Positions 1-9,634 are shown, numbered from the stretch's first letter. The stretch is DNA of 64,000 nt from Chitinophaga silvatica (GCF_003419895.1 NZ_QPMM01000009.1:1-64000); one strand, 5' to 3'. Numbers and translations: made by a program. Notes: generated by a model not told the origin, from the letters alone.

Positions 1-3
1 CCA

Positions 4-32
4 ATAAAAACCAGATATCATTGATACCTGGC
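4..32 (-). terminator. intrinsic terminator-like hairpin (outer copy)
   Basis: Read on the minus strand, CCAGGTATC pairs with GATATCTGG (one G-U) and is followed by TTTTTATTGG. It has the same design as the terminator at 81-107 and looks like a diverged duplicate of it. No gene for it to terminate is left between the two copies. Confidence 0.55.
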
Positions 33-80
33 TCTTATTTACCTGACAATTAACATTCACCAACCTATCAGCTCCCAATA

Positions 81-107
81 AAAAACCGGATATCATCGAT
101 ACCCGGC
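81..107 (-). terminator. terminator of the collagen-like gene
   Basis: On the minus strand CCGGGTATC pairs with GATATCCGG around a short loop, then comes a run of six T. It lies just after the stop codon of the collagen-like gene that ends at 130. Confidence 0.75.
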
Positions 108-129
108 TTTCATTTATATGCCTTTAAAC

Positions 130-3100
130 TTACTTCACATTCACCAGTACCCTAATCTTCCCCTCATTAGCCCTGAACTCTTCCAATGCTTTCCCAATTG
201 CCTGACCGGGCTTCAATTTATTTAAATCCGCTCTCATCGCATAACCCGGCTTACTCGCCGTAACCAGGATATCCCCACGTTTAATCTCTCCACCTTCATT
301 GCATACTTTAGTCGGAATTACCCCTACAACCCCTAATGGTACCTGATGTGAGATGTCATCATCTATATCCGTTTCTGCCAGCAAAACTCCCGGTTTAGTA
401 GCATATACTCCGGCAACTAATGATGAATAGGCCTCTTGTGATCTTTCAACAGTCCGATTGGCCGTAGTGGAAATAATCAAAACATCTCCAGCCTCATACT
501 CACTTATATGGCCGGTTACATCAAATGCTTCGGCCAAATCTGCCCCTCCGGTTTGTGTGCCTCCGTTGAAAAAACCTTTACCAGCCGCATTTATTCTCGC
601 AACATTTACAGTACCTGGATTACCGGATTTAAATATTGCTAAATTTCCATTACTATGTTGCTCCACTAATAGTACCTCCCGGGTATTTGTATTATTGTAG
701 TTTACAAATCTGGCTGGCCGCCCACCTCCAAAATTCGGCACCCATCCGAATATCGCATTGCCTGTACCATCTACGGTCGACTCAACTCCATCTCCTCCGT
801 TCGTAGCATTGGCTGTAATTCCATTACCATTACCATCTGCAATTGCTACCACGGCCGGACCATTCCCCGTTGGATTAGATGCATGGAATAACCCTGCAAA
901 ACCTCCGGTACCACTCGAAACGCCATAAATACCAGCTGTTCCAAAATTGGAGAATATTGAATTTACTTCTCCACGTACCGCCGGCGAGGTGCCCGTATGA
1001 CGGTCAACGATGAAATTACCGGCAATACCATCACCTACTGTCTTTACCGTAATAGCATCACTTGTATTGTCGTCATTAAAATTCTCGAACCGGCCTGCTC
1101 TTCCCATTGCAAAACTTGGCACCCAACCATAAAAAGCATTACCTGCACCGTCAATATTGGCTTCTACTGCATTACCGTCTTTGCCGGCATTGGCTGATAT
1201 TGCATTCCCGTTACCATCAGTAATAGCAACTAATGCAGGGCCGTTACCACTTACGTTAGATGCATGAAATAAACCACCAAATCCTCCGGTGCCGGAAGAA
1301 ATACCAAACACTCCCGCTGCTCCAAAATTTCCAAATATAGTTGTTACTTCCGCCCGTACGCCAGCTGACACGCTGTTGTTATTAGTCACTAAAAACGAAC
1401 CTGCATTGCCTTGTGTATTATCCGGAATATTTCCTAAGCTATTCGTTTCAACTTCAAAGGTATTCCCCTGAATATTCTTGGTATTATAATTCTGAAATCT
1501 GCCTGCTCTACCGGTACTAAGACTATACCCTACTTCTCCAAGTACACCTATTGCCGTTCCTGTTGCGTTGGTAGAAATAAATCCTCTAACTCCGGATCCT
1601 CCTCCGTCATTTCTTCCTACTACTGATCCGGATATATCACAACTGCTACGTCCAACAACAGCTTCTCCTTTTCCATTGTTATCACCTATTAGGCCCGCAG
1701 ACGATATAGAACCTGTAATGCCGTGTACACCTGTTCCTACTGCAGCTGTACTCAATACTCCACCTCCATTTCCAGATGTCGATACATTTATTACATCTCC
1801 ATTACCAACACTTGAAGCATTAAGTGCAACGTTACTATTAGAGTTATTATATATGGCAATTGTGGCAGCAATTCCATTAGTACTTGTAGCAGTAAGTCCG
1901 GTACCAGTACTACTGTTTGCATATACACCGAAACCTGCTCCAGAAGAATTACCATATACTCCGATACCTGTTGGCGTAACTCCATAAACTCCCCATCCAC
2001 TACCGGCCTGAGAGCCCCAGACTCCAATTCCAAGTCCTCCTGTTCCATTATTAATCCCCCTTACGGCTGTGGCAAAACCGCCGGGAGAAGTAGTCGTTAC
2101 AATTCCCTGAACAGCTGAAATAGAGTTAGAGGTCGTGGTATTCACTCCTTCAATAGAAGTTCCATTTCCATTATTGGTGATTGAAAATTGTGTTGCCGCA
2201 TCATTTTCGGTGGCTGCATATGGTAAAGTAAAACCACCACCACCAAGCGTTACAGGTACCCACTCGCTTCCGTTATACCGTAATACCTGGTTGGCTGTTG
2301 GGGCTGTATTGCTCACAGATTTTCCCTGAATACCTACGACTGTTGGGCCGGGGTAGTTACCCGAAAGATCCCCCGAGGCTGCACCTGTACTCGGTCCAAC
2401 CGGTCCTTGTGGCCCGATATCCCCTTTATCTCCTTTCGGCCCTGCGGCGCCAGTAGGTCCAATCGGCCCAACCGGTCCTGTAAGTCCGATATCTCCTTTG
2501 TCTCCTTTTGGCCCGGCATTACCTGTAGGTCCAATTGGCCCGGCAGGTCCAGTAGACCCGATATCTCCTTTGTCTCCTTTTAGCCCTGCGTTACCATTAG
2601 GTCCAATTGGCCCAACCGGTCCTGTAAGTCCGATATCTCCTTTGTCTCCTTTTGGCCCGGCATTACCTGTAGGTCCAATTGGCCCGGCAGGTCCAGTAGA
2701 CCCGATATCTCCTTTGTCTCCTTTTAGCCCTGCGTTACCATTAGGTCCAATTGGCCCAACCGGTCCTGTAAGTCCGATATCTCCTTTGTCTCCTTTTGGC
2801 CCGGCATTACCTGTAGGTCCAATTGGCCCGGCAGGTCCAGTAGACCCGATATCTCCTTTGTCTCCTTTTAGCCCTGCGTTACCATTAGGTCCAATTGGCC
2901 CAACCGGTCCTGTAAGTCCGATATCTCCTTTGTCTCCTTTTGGCCCGGCATTACCTGTAGGCCCAATTGGCCCGGCAGGTCCTGTAGACCCGATATCCCC
3001 TTTGTCTCCTTTCAGTCCTGCGGCACCTGCAGGTCCAGTAATACCGATATCTCCTTTGTCTCCTTTCAGTCCTGCAGCACCTGCAGGTCCAGTAAGTCCG

Positions 3101-3792
3101 ATATCCCCTTTATCTCCTTTCAGTCCTGCGGCACCTGCAGGTCCAGTAAGTCCAATATCCCCTTTATCTCCTTTTGGCCCGGCAACCCCAGCTGATCCAA
3201 TCGGTCCTGTAACCCCTATGTCTCCTTTCTCTCCTTTAGGTCCAGATATTCCTGTAGGCCCCATCGGTCCGGTTGATCCTGTAATCCCGACATCGCCTTT
3301 CTCTCCCTTTTCCCCTTTCTCTCCTTTAGCTCCAACAAGGCCTGTTTCCCCCTTATCTCCTTTCAGACCTTGTGGCCCAGCCGGCCCAGGGCTGCTGTTG
3401 GCCGCATATAAAGCAAATGGAACACTGACTAGTTGACTAGCCCCCAATAATGAATAATTTCCCCCACCAACCGCTGCTTCTACCTGTACAAACTGATTTG
3501 CATCGGCCCAGGGAATAGCGGTAAAAGTGCCGGTAACCGGAGCTCCACCTCCAATAAATAAAGTGAATAAACCTAATTGATTAGTTGTTACATCATGGGT
3601 TTCCTGGTATTGTACCGGTCCATTTGCCCCACCTAAAATTGTAATCCTAATTTTAATAGCACTATTTGAAAGTATTGTACCATTTGTATTTCTGGCGATT
3701 GCCTGATAATTAATTTTTTGGAGACTGTTCTGCGCCGAAACTACCTGGACTGTCAACAAACCAAGTAGGATAACTAAGTTTCTAAATAGCAT
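130..3792 (-). CDS. secreted collagen-like surface protein (copy 1)
   Basis: 1,220 residues. An N-terminal signal peptide (MLFRNLVILLGLL...VSAQ) is followed by a ~110-residue domain beginning INYQAIARNTNGTILSN, which is shared with the paralogue at 4392-8000. Gly-X-Y collagen repeats fill about residues 135-460 (GPKGDKGDIG units). A GDLSGNYPGPTV linker follows, then ~600 residues of Gly/Asn/Thr-rich repeats with recurring GVYG and AGVRGEV motifs, like bacterial fibre or spike shafts. A conserved C-terminal domain of ~140 residues contains GGADLAEAFDV, GVVGVIPTKVCNE and GQAIGKAL. Probably a trimeric extracellular fibre. No obvious T9SS sorting domain is visible, so the export route is unknown. 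It starts 17 nt after a small secreted-protein gene and is probably cotranscribed with it. The precise role is not known. Confidence 0.88.
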   Translation of the reverse strand: MLFRNLVILLGLLTVQVVSAQNSLQKINYQAIARNTNGTILSNSAIKIRITILGGANGPVQYQETHDVTTNQLGLFTLFIGGGAPVTGTFTAIPWADANQFVQVEAAVGGGNYSLLGASQLVSVPFALYAANSSPGPAGPQGLKGDKGETGLVGAKGEKGEKGEKGDVGITGSTGPMGPTGISGPKGEKGDIGVTGPIGSAGVAGPKGDKGDIGLTGPAGAAGLKGDKGDIGLTGPAGAAGLKGDKGDIGITGPAGAAGLKGDKGDIGSTGPAGPIGPTGNAGPKGDKGDIGLTGPVGPIGPNGNAGLKGDKGDIGSTGPAGPIGPTGNAGPKGDKGDIGLTGPVGPIGPNGNAGLKGDKGDIGSTGPAGPIGPTGNAGPKGDKGDIGLTGPVGPIGPNGNAGLKGDKGDIGSTGPAGPIGPTGNAGPKGDKGDIGLTGPVGPIGPTGAAGPKGDKGDIGPQGPVGPSTGAASGDLSGNYPGPTVVGIQGKSVSNTAPTANQVLRYNGSEWVPVTLGGGGFTLPYAATENDAATQFSITNNGNGTSIEGVNTTTSNSISAVQGIVTTTSPGGFATAVRGINNGTGGLGIGVWGSQAGSGWGVYGVTPTGIGVYGNSSGAGFGVYANSSTGTGLTATSTNGIAATIAIYNNSNSNVALNASSVGNGDVINVSTSGNGGGVLSTAAVGTGVHGITGSISSAGLIGDNNGKGEAVVGRSSCDISGSVVGRNDGGGSGVRGFISTNATGTAIGVLGEVGYSLSTGRAGRFQNYNTKNIQGNTFEVETNSLGNIPDNTQGNAGSFLVTNNNSVSAGVRAEVTTIFGNFGAAGVFGISSGTGGFGGLFHASNVSGNGPALVAITDGNGNAISANAGKDGNAVEANIDGAGNAFYGWVPSFAMGRAGRFENFNDDNTSDAITVKTVGDGIAGNFIVDRHTGTSPAVRGEVNSIFSNFGTAGIYGVSSGTGGFAGLFHASNPTGNGPAVVAIADGNGNGITANATNGGDGVESTVDGTGNAIFGWVPNFGGGRPARFVNYNNTNTREVLLVEQHSNGNLAIFKSGNPGTVNVARINAAGKGFFNGGTQTGGADLAEAFDVTGHISEYEAGDVLIISTTANRTVERSQEAYSSLVAGVYATKPGVLLAETDIDDDISHQVPLGVVGVIPTKVCNEGGEIKRGDILVTASKPGYAMRADLNKLKPGQAIGKALEEFRANEGKIRVLVNVK
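2471..3000. repeat. 144-bp tandem repeat inside the collagen region
   Basis: The sequence starting ACCTGTAGGTCCAATTGG recurs at 2521, 2665, 2809 and 2953, exactly 144 bp apart. The unit encodes 16 Gly-X-Y triplets (48 residues). The copies are almost identical at DNA level, which indicates recent slippage or recombination. Confidence 0.9.
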
Positions 3793-3809
3793 GACAATTG
3801 TTTTTAAGA

Positions 3810-4163
3810 TTAGTTTTTCGTGGATGTACCCTGATCTGGAATGAAGATTTTGGTTGTAACACTATCCTTTCTTTTTTCTGTCGGTTTATCAGATGGAATA
3901 GTATTGGTTTTAGAAACCGGACGTATTGGGGTACCAGGTTTACCCGGTTGGTAGTTTTCAAAAATAATCTCACGTGATGGCTTCTTTGGAGGAATTTTCC
4001 TGTTATTGCCCGAAGCATTGGATTTTTGTTCTAATACCTGAATTTCCTTAAATCTGTTTACGAATGATTTTGTTTGCCTGATACTGGTGCCTTCCGGAAC
4101 TGTTTGTGCATAAGCTGCACAGGCAAGCAGACAGAATAGCATTAATAAAATATTTGCTTTCAT
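3810..4163 (-). CDS. small secreted low-complexity protein (copy 1)
   Basis: 117 residues. A clear signal peptide (MKANILLMLFCLLACAAYAQ) precedes a charged, Pro/Lys/Thr-rich, probably disordered chain with PGKPGTPIRPVSK. No known domain is recognised. It lies 17 nt upstream of a collagen-like gene. A protein of the same size and style (8014-8373) lies 13 nt upstream of the other collagen-like gene, so the two-gene arrangement is duplicated. A partner or assembly factor for the collagen-like fibre is possible, but this is inference only. Confidence 0.75.
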   Translation of the reverse strand: MKANILLMLFCLLACAAYAQTVPEGTSIRQTKSFVNRFKEIQVLEQKSNASGNNRKIPPKKPSREIIFENYQPGKPGTPIRPVSKTNTIPSDKPTEKRKDSVTTKIFIPDQGTSTKN

Positions 4164-4347
4164 TTGGGGAAGTTGATTGATTAGTGATCTTGAATTATAA
4201 TAAATATGACAGAACTACGTTGAAAACAGTACAATATTTCTTGAGCCGTAATGATGGAAAACTTGAATGGAGAATTGGTGATAAGTAATACAGAATGGTT
4301 AGGTAAATAACGTAGAGCTAAATCAATACAGAACAACTTAAAATAAT

Positions 4348-4380
4348 CAGGAGCCGATCCATAAAATTGGTCGACTCCTG
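4348..4380 (-). terminator. terminator after collagen-like gene copy 2
   Basis: On the minus strand CAGGAGTCGA pairs with TCGGCTCCTG (one G-U), followed by ATTATTTTAAG. It lies just beyond the stop of the gene at 4392 and separates the two gene pairs into distinct transcripts. Confidence 0.6.
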
Positions 4381-4391
4381 ATGTAACACAA

Positions 4392-7300
4392 TTATTTTAC
4401 ATTAACCATTACTTTGATTTTACCAGTTTCACCTGTAAATTCCTGTAATGCCTTTCCAATAATCTGTCCTGGTTTAATTTTCTCAGGATCTGCTTTCATG
4501 GCATAACCCGGACGACTAGCGGAAACCAATAAATCACCTCTGCGAATGTTTCCGTTTTCATTGCATACTTTGGTTGGTATCACCCCAACAACTCCTAATG
4601 GTATTTTATTGTCAAGATCATTAAGATCTTCTGCCATTAATGTTCCTGGTTTGGTTGCATAAACACCAATAACAGTTGTACTGTATGGAGTGGATGATTT
4701 TTTAACTGTTCTGTCAGTATTCTCATCAATTACCATTACATCACCCGGCTCATATTCGCTTGTAGATCCAGCAACATCAAATGCTTCGGCCATATCAGCG
4801 CCACCGGTTTGGGTACCACCATTGAAGTACCCTTTACCATTATTGCCAATCCTCGCTACATTAAATCCATTTTGTTGAAAAATTGCCAGATCACCGGTAG
4901 AGTTGCTATTGGCAAGAAATACAGTTCCAAGGTCATTTGTTGAAGCATAAAGGGTAATACCAAATCCTGTATTTTCTGTATGTTCAAAGTATCCTGCATA
5001 TCCTCCGGTTCCGGAAGAAACGCCATAAATACCAGCAGCTCCACCGTTTCCAAATATGGTATTTACTTCTCCTCTGACAGCAGCTCCAACACTGGTAGTA
5101 TTATTAAGAACAAAGTTCCCTACATTTCCCAGTGAATGATCTGAAATCACTCCCGGGCCTATTCCTCCAACTTCCATAACATTAGCAGTTGTGGTGGAAG
5201 TACTATTGGATATTCTTGCAGCACTGCCGGTAGAACCGGTAGAATTCTGATCAACAACCAATCCATCTCCCTGGCCCTGATTTATTACAAATAAAGCATT
5301 ACCAAAGCCTGTTGTGTTGGAATGTTCAAAATAACCTCCATAACCTCCGGTTCCGGATGAAGTTCCATAAACCCCGGCAGCTCCATTATTCCCAAAAATG
5401 GTATTTACTTCTCCTCTCATTGCTGCCCCAACACTATTTGTATTATTTAAAAAGGAATTAATGTTATTGCCCTGTGTATGATCCGGAATGTCTCCAAGTC
5501 CTCCACCGTCAACCTCTAAAATATTGGCAGTAGACGTAGTATTAAGGTTAGTGATGAAGGCGGCATTACCTGTACTGGAATTTTGTTGTACTACCATACC
5601 ATTACCCTGTCCTACATTTGTTACAAATAAAGCATTACCAAAACCTGTTGTATTGGAATGTTCAAAATAACCACCGTATCCCCCGGTTCCGGAGGCTGTT
5701 CCATATACTCCCGCTGTTCCATTGTTACCAAAAATGCTATTTACTTCCCCTCTTACTCCTGCACCAACTCCATTGGTGTTATTCATAAAGAAATTGCCGG
5801 CATTACCTTGGGAATGATCAGCAATAACACCAGGTCCGATAGATGTAACCTGTAAGGTATTTACCGTATTACTGGCATTAATGTTCTCAAAAAATCCTGC
5901 ATACCCAGTGCTTGAACCAGCTCCTATTCTTCCCTGTACTCCAACTGCATTACCCGAATTATCTCCATTTATAAAACCATATACTCCATAACCCGGCCCA
6001 TCATTTCTTCCTACCACTGCTCCGGTAGCGAGACCTGCACTGGTAGTTAAACCGGTAACAGCTTCTCCTCCCGCGGTATGATGCGCAAGTACGCCTCCTC
6101 CTGAGAGTACACTTGCAAATGCTTCTACTCCATTACTACCGGAACTCATGGCTGTAACTCCATTGCCACTACTGCCACTAGCCATTATTGCCGCTCCGCT
6201 TCCGGATGTAGTACTCGTAAGATTTACACTGGTATTTGCATTATTGGTATTTGTAAAATAACCTGCACCACCTGTGGAGGATGTTGAATACAACCCGATA
6301 CCTGAATTACTTTGTGAATAAACACCATATCCACTACCGGTACTTTGCCCCATAACCCCAGATCCTGATGGTGTAACTCCAAAAACTCCCCAACCGCTAC
6401 CGGCTTGTGATCCATAAACACCAATTCCTAATCCTCCGGTTCCATTATTGATACCTCGTAATCCACTCGAATAAGATCCTGGTGAGGTAGAAGATACTGT
6501 TCCGTCTACTGCAGATATATTAGCTGTAGTGCTATTTGATACACCATTTAATACAACTCCGTCTCCCTGGTTGGTAATTGAAAATACAGTTGTCGGTAAA
6601 TTAACCGTATTGGCATATGGAAGTGTAAAGCCTGCGCCGGGGGTAGTTGGAGTCCAGTTAGTTCCATCATATATCAATGCCTGACCCAACAATGGAGCAG
6701 TTCCACTTAAAGGCACTCCTTTTATTTTCGCAACTCCTGGATTAGGGTAAGTTCCACTTAAATCACCTCCTGCTGGTCCACTAGGAGGTAAGGTCGTAGG
6801 AATAACTCCTGGAGCAATTTTAATCGCTGTTACTTTACCATTTCCAATAGTTGGATTAGGATAAGTTCCTGTTAAATCACCCCCTGCCGGACCTGTAAGA
6901 ATTCCAGGAATACCCTGTGGACCCTGAGGCCCAGCCGGTCCTACTGGCCCAATCGGTCCAGCTACTCCGGTAGGCCCAGCCGGTCCTACTGGTCCAATCG
7001 GTCCGGTTGCTCCGGTAGGCCCAGCCGGTCCTACTGGCCCAATCGGTCCAGCTACTCCGGTAGGCCCAGCCGGTCCTACTGGCCCAATCGGTCCGGTTGC
7101 TCCGGTAGGCCCAGCCGGTCCTACTGGTCCAATCGGCCCAGCTGCTCCGGTAGGCCCTACAGGTCCTATCGGTCCGGTGGTTCCAGCAGGTCCAACAGGC
7201 CCGATAGCTCCCGTTGCACCAGGATCCCCTTTAGGCCCTTGTGGTCCAACTGCTCCTGTAGCTCCGGCAGGTCCAATTGGCCCAATAGCTCCCGTTGCAC

Positions 7301-8000
7301 CAGGATCGCCTTTAGGTCCTTGTGGCCCGGCCGGTCCTGTAGCTCCAATCGGTCCTATTGGTCCCGTTGCACCAGGGTCGCCTTTAGGCCCTTGTGGTCC
7401 GGCTACTCCTGTAGCTCCGGTAGGTCCAATCGGCCCCGTTGCACCAGGGTCACCTTTCGGTCCTTGTGGCCCGGCCGGTCCTGTAGCTCCAATCGGTCCT
7501 ATTGGTCCGGTGGCGCCAGGATCGCCTTTAGGTCCTTGTGGTCCTGTAGCTCCTGCCGGGCCAACTGGGCCAGGATCTCCTTTGGGCCCTGGAACGCCAT
7601 TGGCTGAATAAAGCGCAAAAGGAACACTCATTAATTGGGCTGTTCCCAATTCTGAAAAATTGCTCCCGTTTATTGAAACTTCAACTTTTAAATATTGATT
7701 CGCTGCCGACCAGGGTACTCCGGCAAATGTACCAACAGTAGCATCTCCCTTTCCGATTTGTGCAGTGAAAAGCCCTAATGGGTTGGTAGTAAGATACTGT
7801 GTTTCCTGATACTGAACATTGCCAGAAGCACTGCCACCTAAAACTGAAAACCTGATTTTTAGTGCCTGGTTTGAAAGAATAGTTCCATTTGTATTTCTGG
7901 CTACTGCCTGATAGTTAATGCCAGTAAAGCTACTTTGAGCATGCAAATGGATTAGGGCTACAAAAAAGCCTAGAATTGTAAAGAGTATTTTTCTTTTCAT
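4392..8000 (-). CDS. secreted collagen-like surface protein (copy 2)
   Basis: 1,202 residues, a full-length paralogue of the protein at 130-3792. It has a signal peptide ending HAQ, the shared N-terminal domain (INYQAVARNTNGTILSN), Gly-X-Y repeats from about residue 135 to 370 (GPQGPKGDPGATGPIG units, then GPIGPVGPAGPTG units), and two GGDLTGTYPNPT-type linkers. The long Gly/Asn/Ser-rich shaft carries three repeats of GEVNTIFGN...AGVYG..SGTGGYGGYFEHSNTTGFG. The conserved C-terminal domain (GGADMAEAFDV...VMVNVK) matches the paralogue. It lies 13 nt after a small secreted-protein gene and probably belongs to the operon starting with the T9SS genes near 10.1 kb. Likely a surface fibre; the function is not established. 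Confidence 0.88.
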   Translation of the reverse strand: MKRKILFTILGFFVALIHLHAQSSFTGINYQAVARNTNGTILSNQALKIRFSVLGGSASGNVQYQETQYLTTNPLGLFTAQIGKGDATVGTFAGVPWSAANQYLKVEVSINGSNFSELGTAQLMSVPFALYSANGVPGPKGDPGPVGPAGATGPQGPKGDPGATGPIGPIGATGPAGPQGPKGDPGATGPIGPTGATGVAGPQGPKGDPGATGPIGPIGATGPAGPQGPKGDPGATGAIGPIGPAGATGAVGPQGPKGDPGATGAIGPVGPAGTTGPIGPVGPTGAAGPIGPVGPAGPTGATGPIGPVGPAGPTGVAGPIGPVGPAGPTGATGPIGPVGPAGPTGVAGPIGPVGPAGPQGPQGIPGILTGPAGGDLTGTYPNPTIGNGKVTAIKIAPGVIPTTLPPSGPAGGDLSGTYPNPGVAKIKGVPLSGTAPLLGQALIYDGTNWTPTTPGAGFTLPYANTVNLPTTVFSITNQGDGVVLNGVSNSTTANISAVDGTVSSTSPGSYSSGLRGINNGTGGLGIGVYGSQAGSGWGVFGVTPSGSGVMGQSTGSGYGVYSQSNSGIGLYSTSSTGGAGYFTNTNNANTSVNLTSTTSGSGAAIMASGSSGNGVTAMSSGSNGVEAFASVLSGGGVLAHHTAGGEAVTGLTTSAGLATGAVVGRNDGPGYGVYGFINGDNSGNAVGVQGRIGAGSSTGYAGFFENINASNTVNTLQVTSIGPGVIADHSQGNAGNFFMNNTNGVGAGVRGEVNSIFGNNGTAGVYGTASGTGGYGGYFEHSNTTGFGNALFVTNVGQGNGMVVQQNSSTGNAAFITNLNTTSTANILEVDGGGLGDIPDHTQGNNINSFLNNTNSVGAAMRGEVNTIFGNNGAAGVYGTSSGTGGYGGYFEHSNTTGFGNALFVINQGQGDGLVVDQNSTGSTGSAARISNSTSTTTANVMEVGGIGPGVISDHSLGNVGNFVLNNTTSVGAAVRGEVNTIFGNGGAAGIYGVSSGTGGYAGYFEHTENTGFGITLYASTNDLGTVFLANSNSTGDLAIFQQNGFNVARIGNNGKGYFNGGTQTGGADMAEAFDVAGSTSEYEPGDVMVIDENTDRTVKKSSTPYSTTVIGVYATKPGTLMAEDLNDLDNKIPLGVVGVIPTKVCNENGNIRRGDLLVSASRPGYAMKADPEKIKPGQIIGKALQEFTGETGKIKVMVNVK
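6935..7160. repeat. short tandem repeat in collagen region of copy 2
   Basis: Alternating ~45-bp blocks (GGCCCAGCCGGTCCTACTGG followed by either a GGTCCAGCTACTCC or a GGTCCGGTTGCTCC variant) repeat about five times, giving a 90-bp higher-order unit. They encode Gly-X-Y triplets. The variants differ from the 144-bp unit of copy 1, so the two arrays expanded independently. Confidence 0.8.
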
Positions 8001-8013
8001 AAATTGAATGAGT

Positions 8014-8373
8014 TTAATTTTTCTTTACTTGGCCGGATGCCTGACGATTAGTTGTTGGTTCAGATCCTTGTGTTGAAGGAGGCGTAACCTGAGGAAGTTG
8101 TGGGAGGGTAGCCGTTTGTGTTGTTTGAGAAGGTAATTTTTCATTTTGATATGAAATGGGTTTGGGGGTAGATGTTTGACCGCCAGACTTTATAGGCATT
8201 TTTGTGCTCTGAATTTGATGTGTAGCAGTTTGATCTCCTGTTTTTATTGGAGGAGTTTTAACCCGTACATAATCATGAGTTACAGGATCGGTTGTTCTGA
8301 TGGGTACCTTGGTTTGGGCCTTTATGGTTATAACCAATAGTAAAAGAATTGTGGAGGATATAATTGCTTTCAT
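8014..8373 (-). CDS. small secreted low-complexity protein (copy 2)
   Basis: 119 residues with a signal peptide (MKAIISSTILLLLVITIKAQ) and a Thr/Pro/Gln-rich, probably unstructured mature part containing three related KTGDQ/KSGGQ segments. It sits between a PorP/SprF gene (33 nt gap) and a collagen-like gene (13 nt gap), so cotranscription is likely. Its position relative to the collagen-like gene matches that of the protein at 3810-4163, but the sequence itself is hardly conserved. No function is assigned. Confidence 0.72.
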   Translation of the reverse strand: MKAIISSTILLLLVITIKAQTKVPIRTTDPVTHDYVRVKTPPIKTGDQTATHQIQSTKMPIKSGGQTSTPKPISYQNEKLPSQTTQTATLPQLPQVTPPSTQGSEPTTNRQASGQVKKN

Positions 8374-8406
8374 TGGATATATTGTTGATTTGTGTATTAA
8401 TAATTA

Positions 8407-9585
8407 TTACTGTTGGATGTTCATATCTCTCTTTGCTCCCATATTATAGACGAGCGAAAATTGTAAGGAGCGTTTCTGAACCAGGGTAGGACCAGTAGGC
8501 AACAGATAGGTGATATCAAGAGCCAGATTGGCGACTCTTACTCCAATCCCTGCTGCAAAGTGTTGTCTGATTCCTTTATTCGGATGTTCATAGAAATATC
8601 CAGTTCGTACGAAGAATACCTGTCGGTATGCATATTCCAGTCCGGAGCCTATAGTAAACTCTCTTAATTCTTCCTGGAATCCTCCCGGAGCATCACCGAA
8701 TGAACCAAATAAGGCACTGACAACTCCTCTATCAGGATCTTTACCCTTGATAATCTGATTGGTTTCAATTCCGTTTGAGTCTAATGCATACCTTGGTGGA
8801 GTAGGTACGAGCAGTTTATTGATATCTACACCCACTGTAAATTCGTGGTCAAGAGTATGTACGAATGTATAGCCTCCCCCGATCCGTAGATTCATTGGCA
8901 GGAAGGTCTTTCTGGTGTTGTCGTCTGTATATTGAAGTTTTGTTCCCAGATTTGTAATACTAACTCCTACACAATACCTGTTTCCGAAATCGAGGATGTC
9001 TTTAGAGTTCTGATAGTAAAAACTTATATCACCAGCTACGGCATTAGCAGGTTTCTGTTGAAGTCCGTTGAAATTCCCTTCTCCTAACTGGCTGCGTATA
9101 TATCTGACAGATAGGGCCAGTGAGATTTTCTTACCTAACTTTCTGGCGTAAGCTGCATCTACTGCGAATTCTTTGGGGTTATAGTCTTGCAGCACAGTGC
9201 CATTATCATCTCTGAAGGTTACAGACCCGTAGTTGAAGTATTTTAAGGAAACACCTACACCTTCAACATCATTGAAATTTTTGTATCCTGCCACATATGC
9301 CATATTCGATTTACTATTATTCAGTTCCCACATCCAGGGCGAATAATTAGCGCTTACGCCCCAGTTTCCTGCAAAGGCAATTTTAGCAGCGTTGGAGAAT
9401 AAAGCATTGGCATCCGGCGTCATTGCTGTAGTTGCATCTCCGGCAGCTGCGCTTCTTGCATCCGGGTTTATCAGTAGGAAACTGGCCCCAATGTTAGCCG
9501 GCTTCTGATAATATTTCTGAGCTTTTGCCTGAAATGAGGAATAGATTAACCCGGAAATTAAAACAAGTGTGAAACCATGTTTCAT
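8407..9585 (-). CDS. PorP/SprF family T9SS membrane protein
   Basis: 392 residues. A signal peptide ending KAQ is followed by an outer-membrane beta-barrel typical of the PorP/SprF family: early FLLINPDARSAAAGDA with MTPDANALFSNAAKIAF, then repeated beta-strand patterns and the C-terminal strand SLQFSLVYNMG. Members of this family assist type IX secretion or surface anchoring of specific large partner proteins. It follows a gene with a T9SS C-terminal sorting domain (49 nt gap) and precedes the collagen-like unit, so it probably serves export or anchoring of the products of this cluster (inference). Confidence 0.85.
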   Translation of the reverse strand: MKHGFTLVLISGLIYSSFQAKAQKYYQKPANIGASFLLINPDARSAAAGDATTAMTPDANALFSNAAKIAFAGNWGVSANYSPWMWELNNSKSNMAYVAGYKNFNDVEGVGVSLKYFNYGSVTFRDDNGTVLQDYNPKEFAVDAAYARKLGKKISLALSVRYIRSQLGEGNFNGLQQKPANAVAGDISFYYQNSKDILDFGNRYCVGVSITNLGTKLQYTDDNTRKTFLPMNLRIGGGYTFVHTLDHEFTVGVDINKLLVPTPPRYALDSNGIETNQIIKGKDPDRGVVSALFGSFGDAPGGFQEELREFTIGSGLEYAYRQVFFVRTGYFYEHPNKGIRQHFAAGIGVRVANLALDITYLLPTGPTLVQKRSLQFSLVYNMGAKRDMNIQQ

Positions 9586-9634
9586 AAACAGTGTTGGTTA
9601 ATAGTGAAGGGGTGAGAAGAGGTTTGGTTCAGGA

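Noticed and set aside
2471..3000. Tandem repeats as a CRISPR or satellite
   Set aside because: The 144-bp unit keeps the reading frame and encodes Gly-X-Y triplets; it is part of the collagen-like gene.
2498..3436. 312-residue Pro-rich plus-strand ORF
   Set aside because: It is the exact antisense of the Gly-X-Y repeat region (GP repeats read backwards). It has no start context or promoter, and the minus-strand protein with signal peptide and conserved ends is clearly the real gene. The same applies to 7177-7611.
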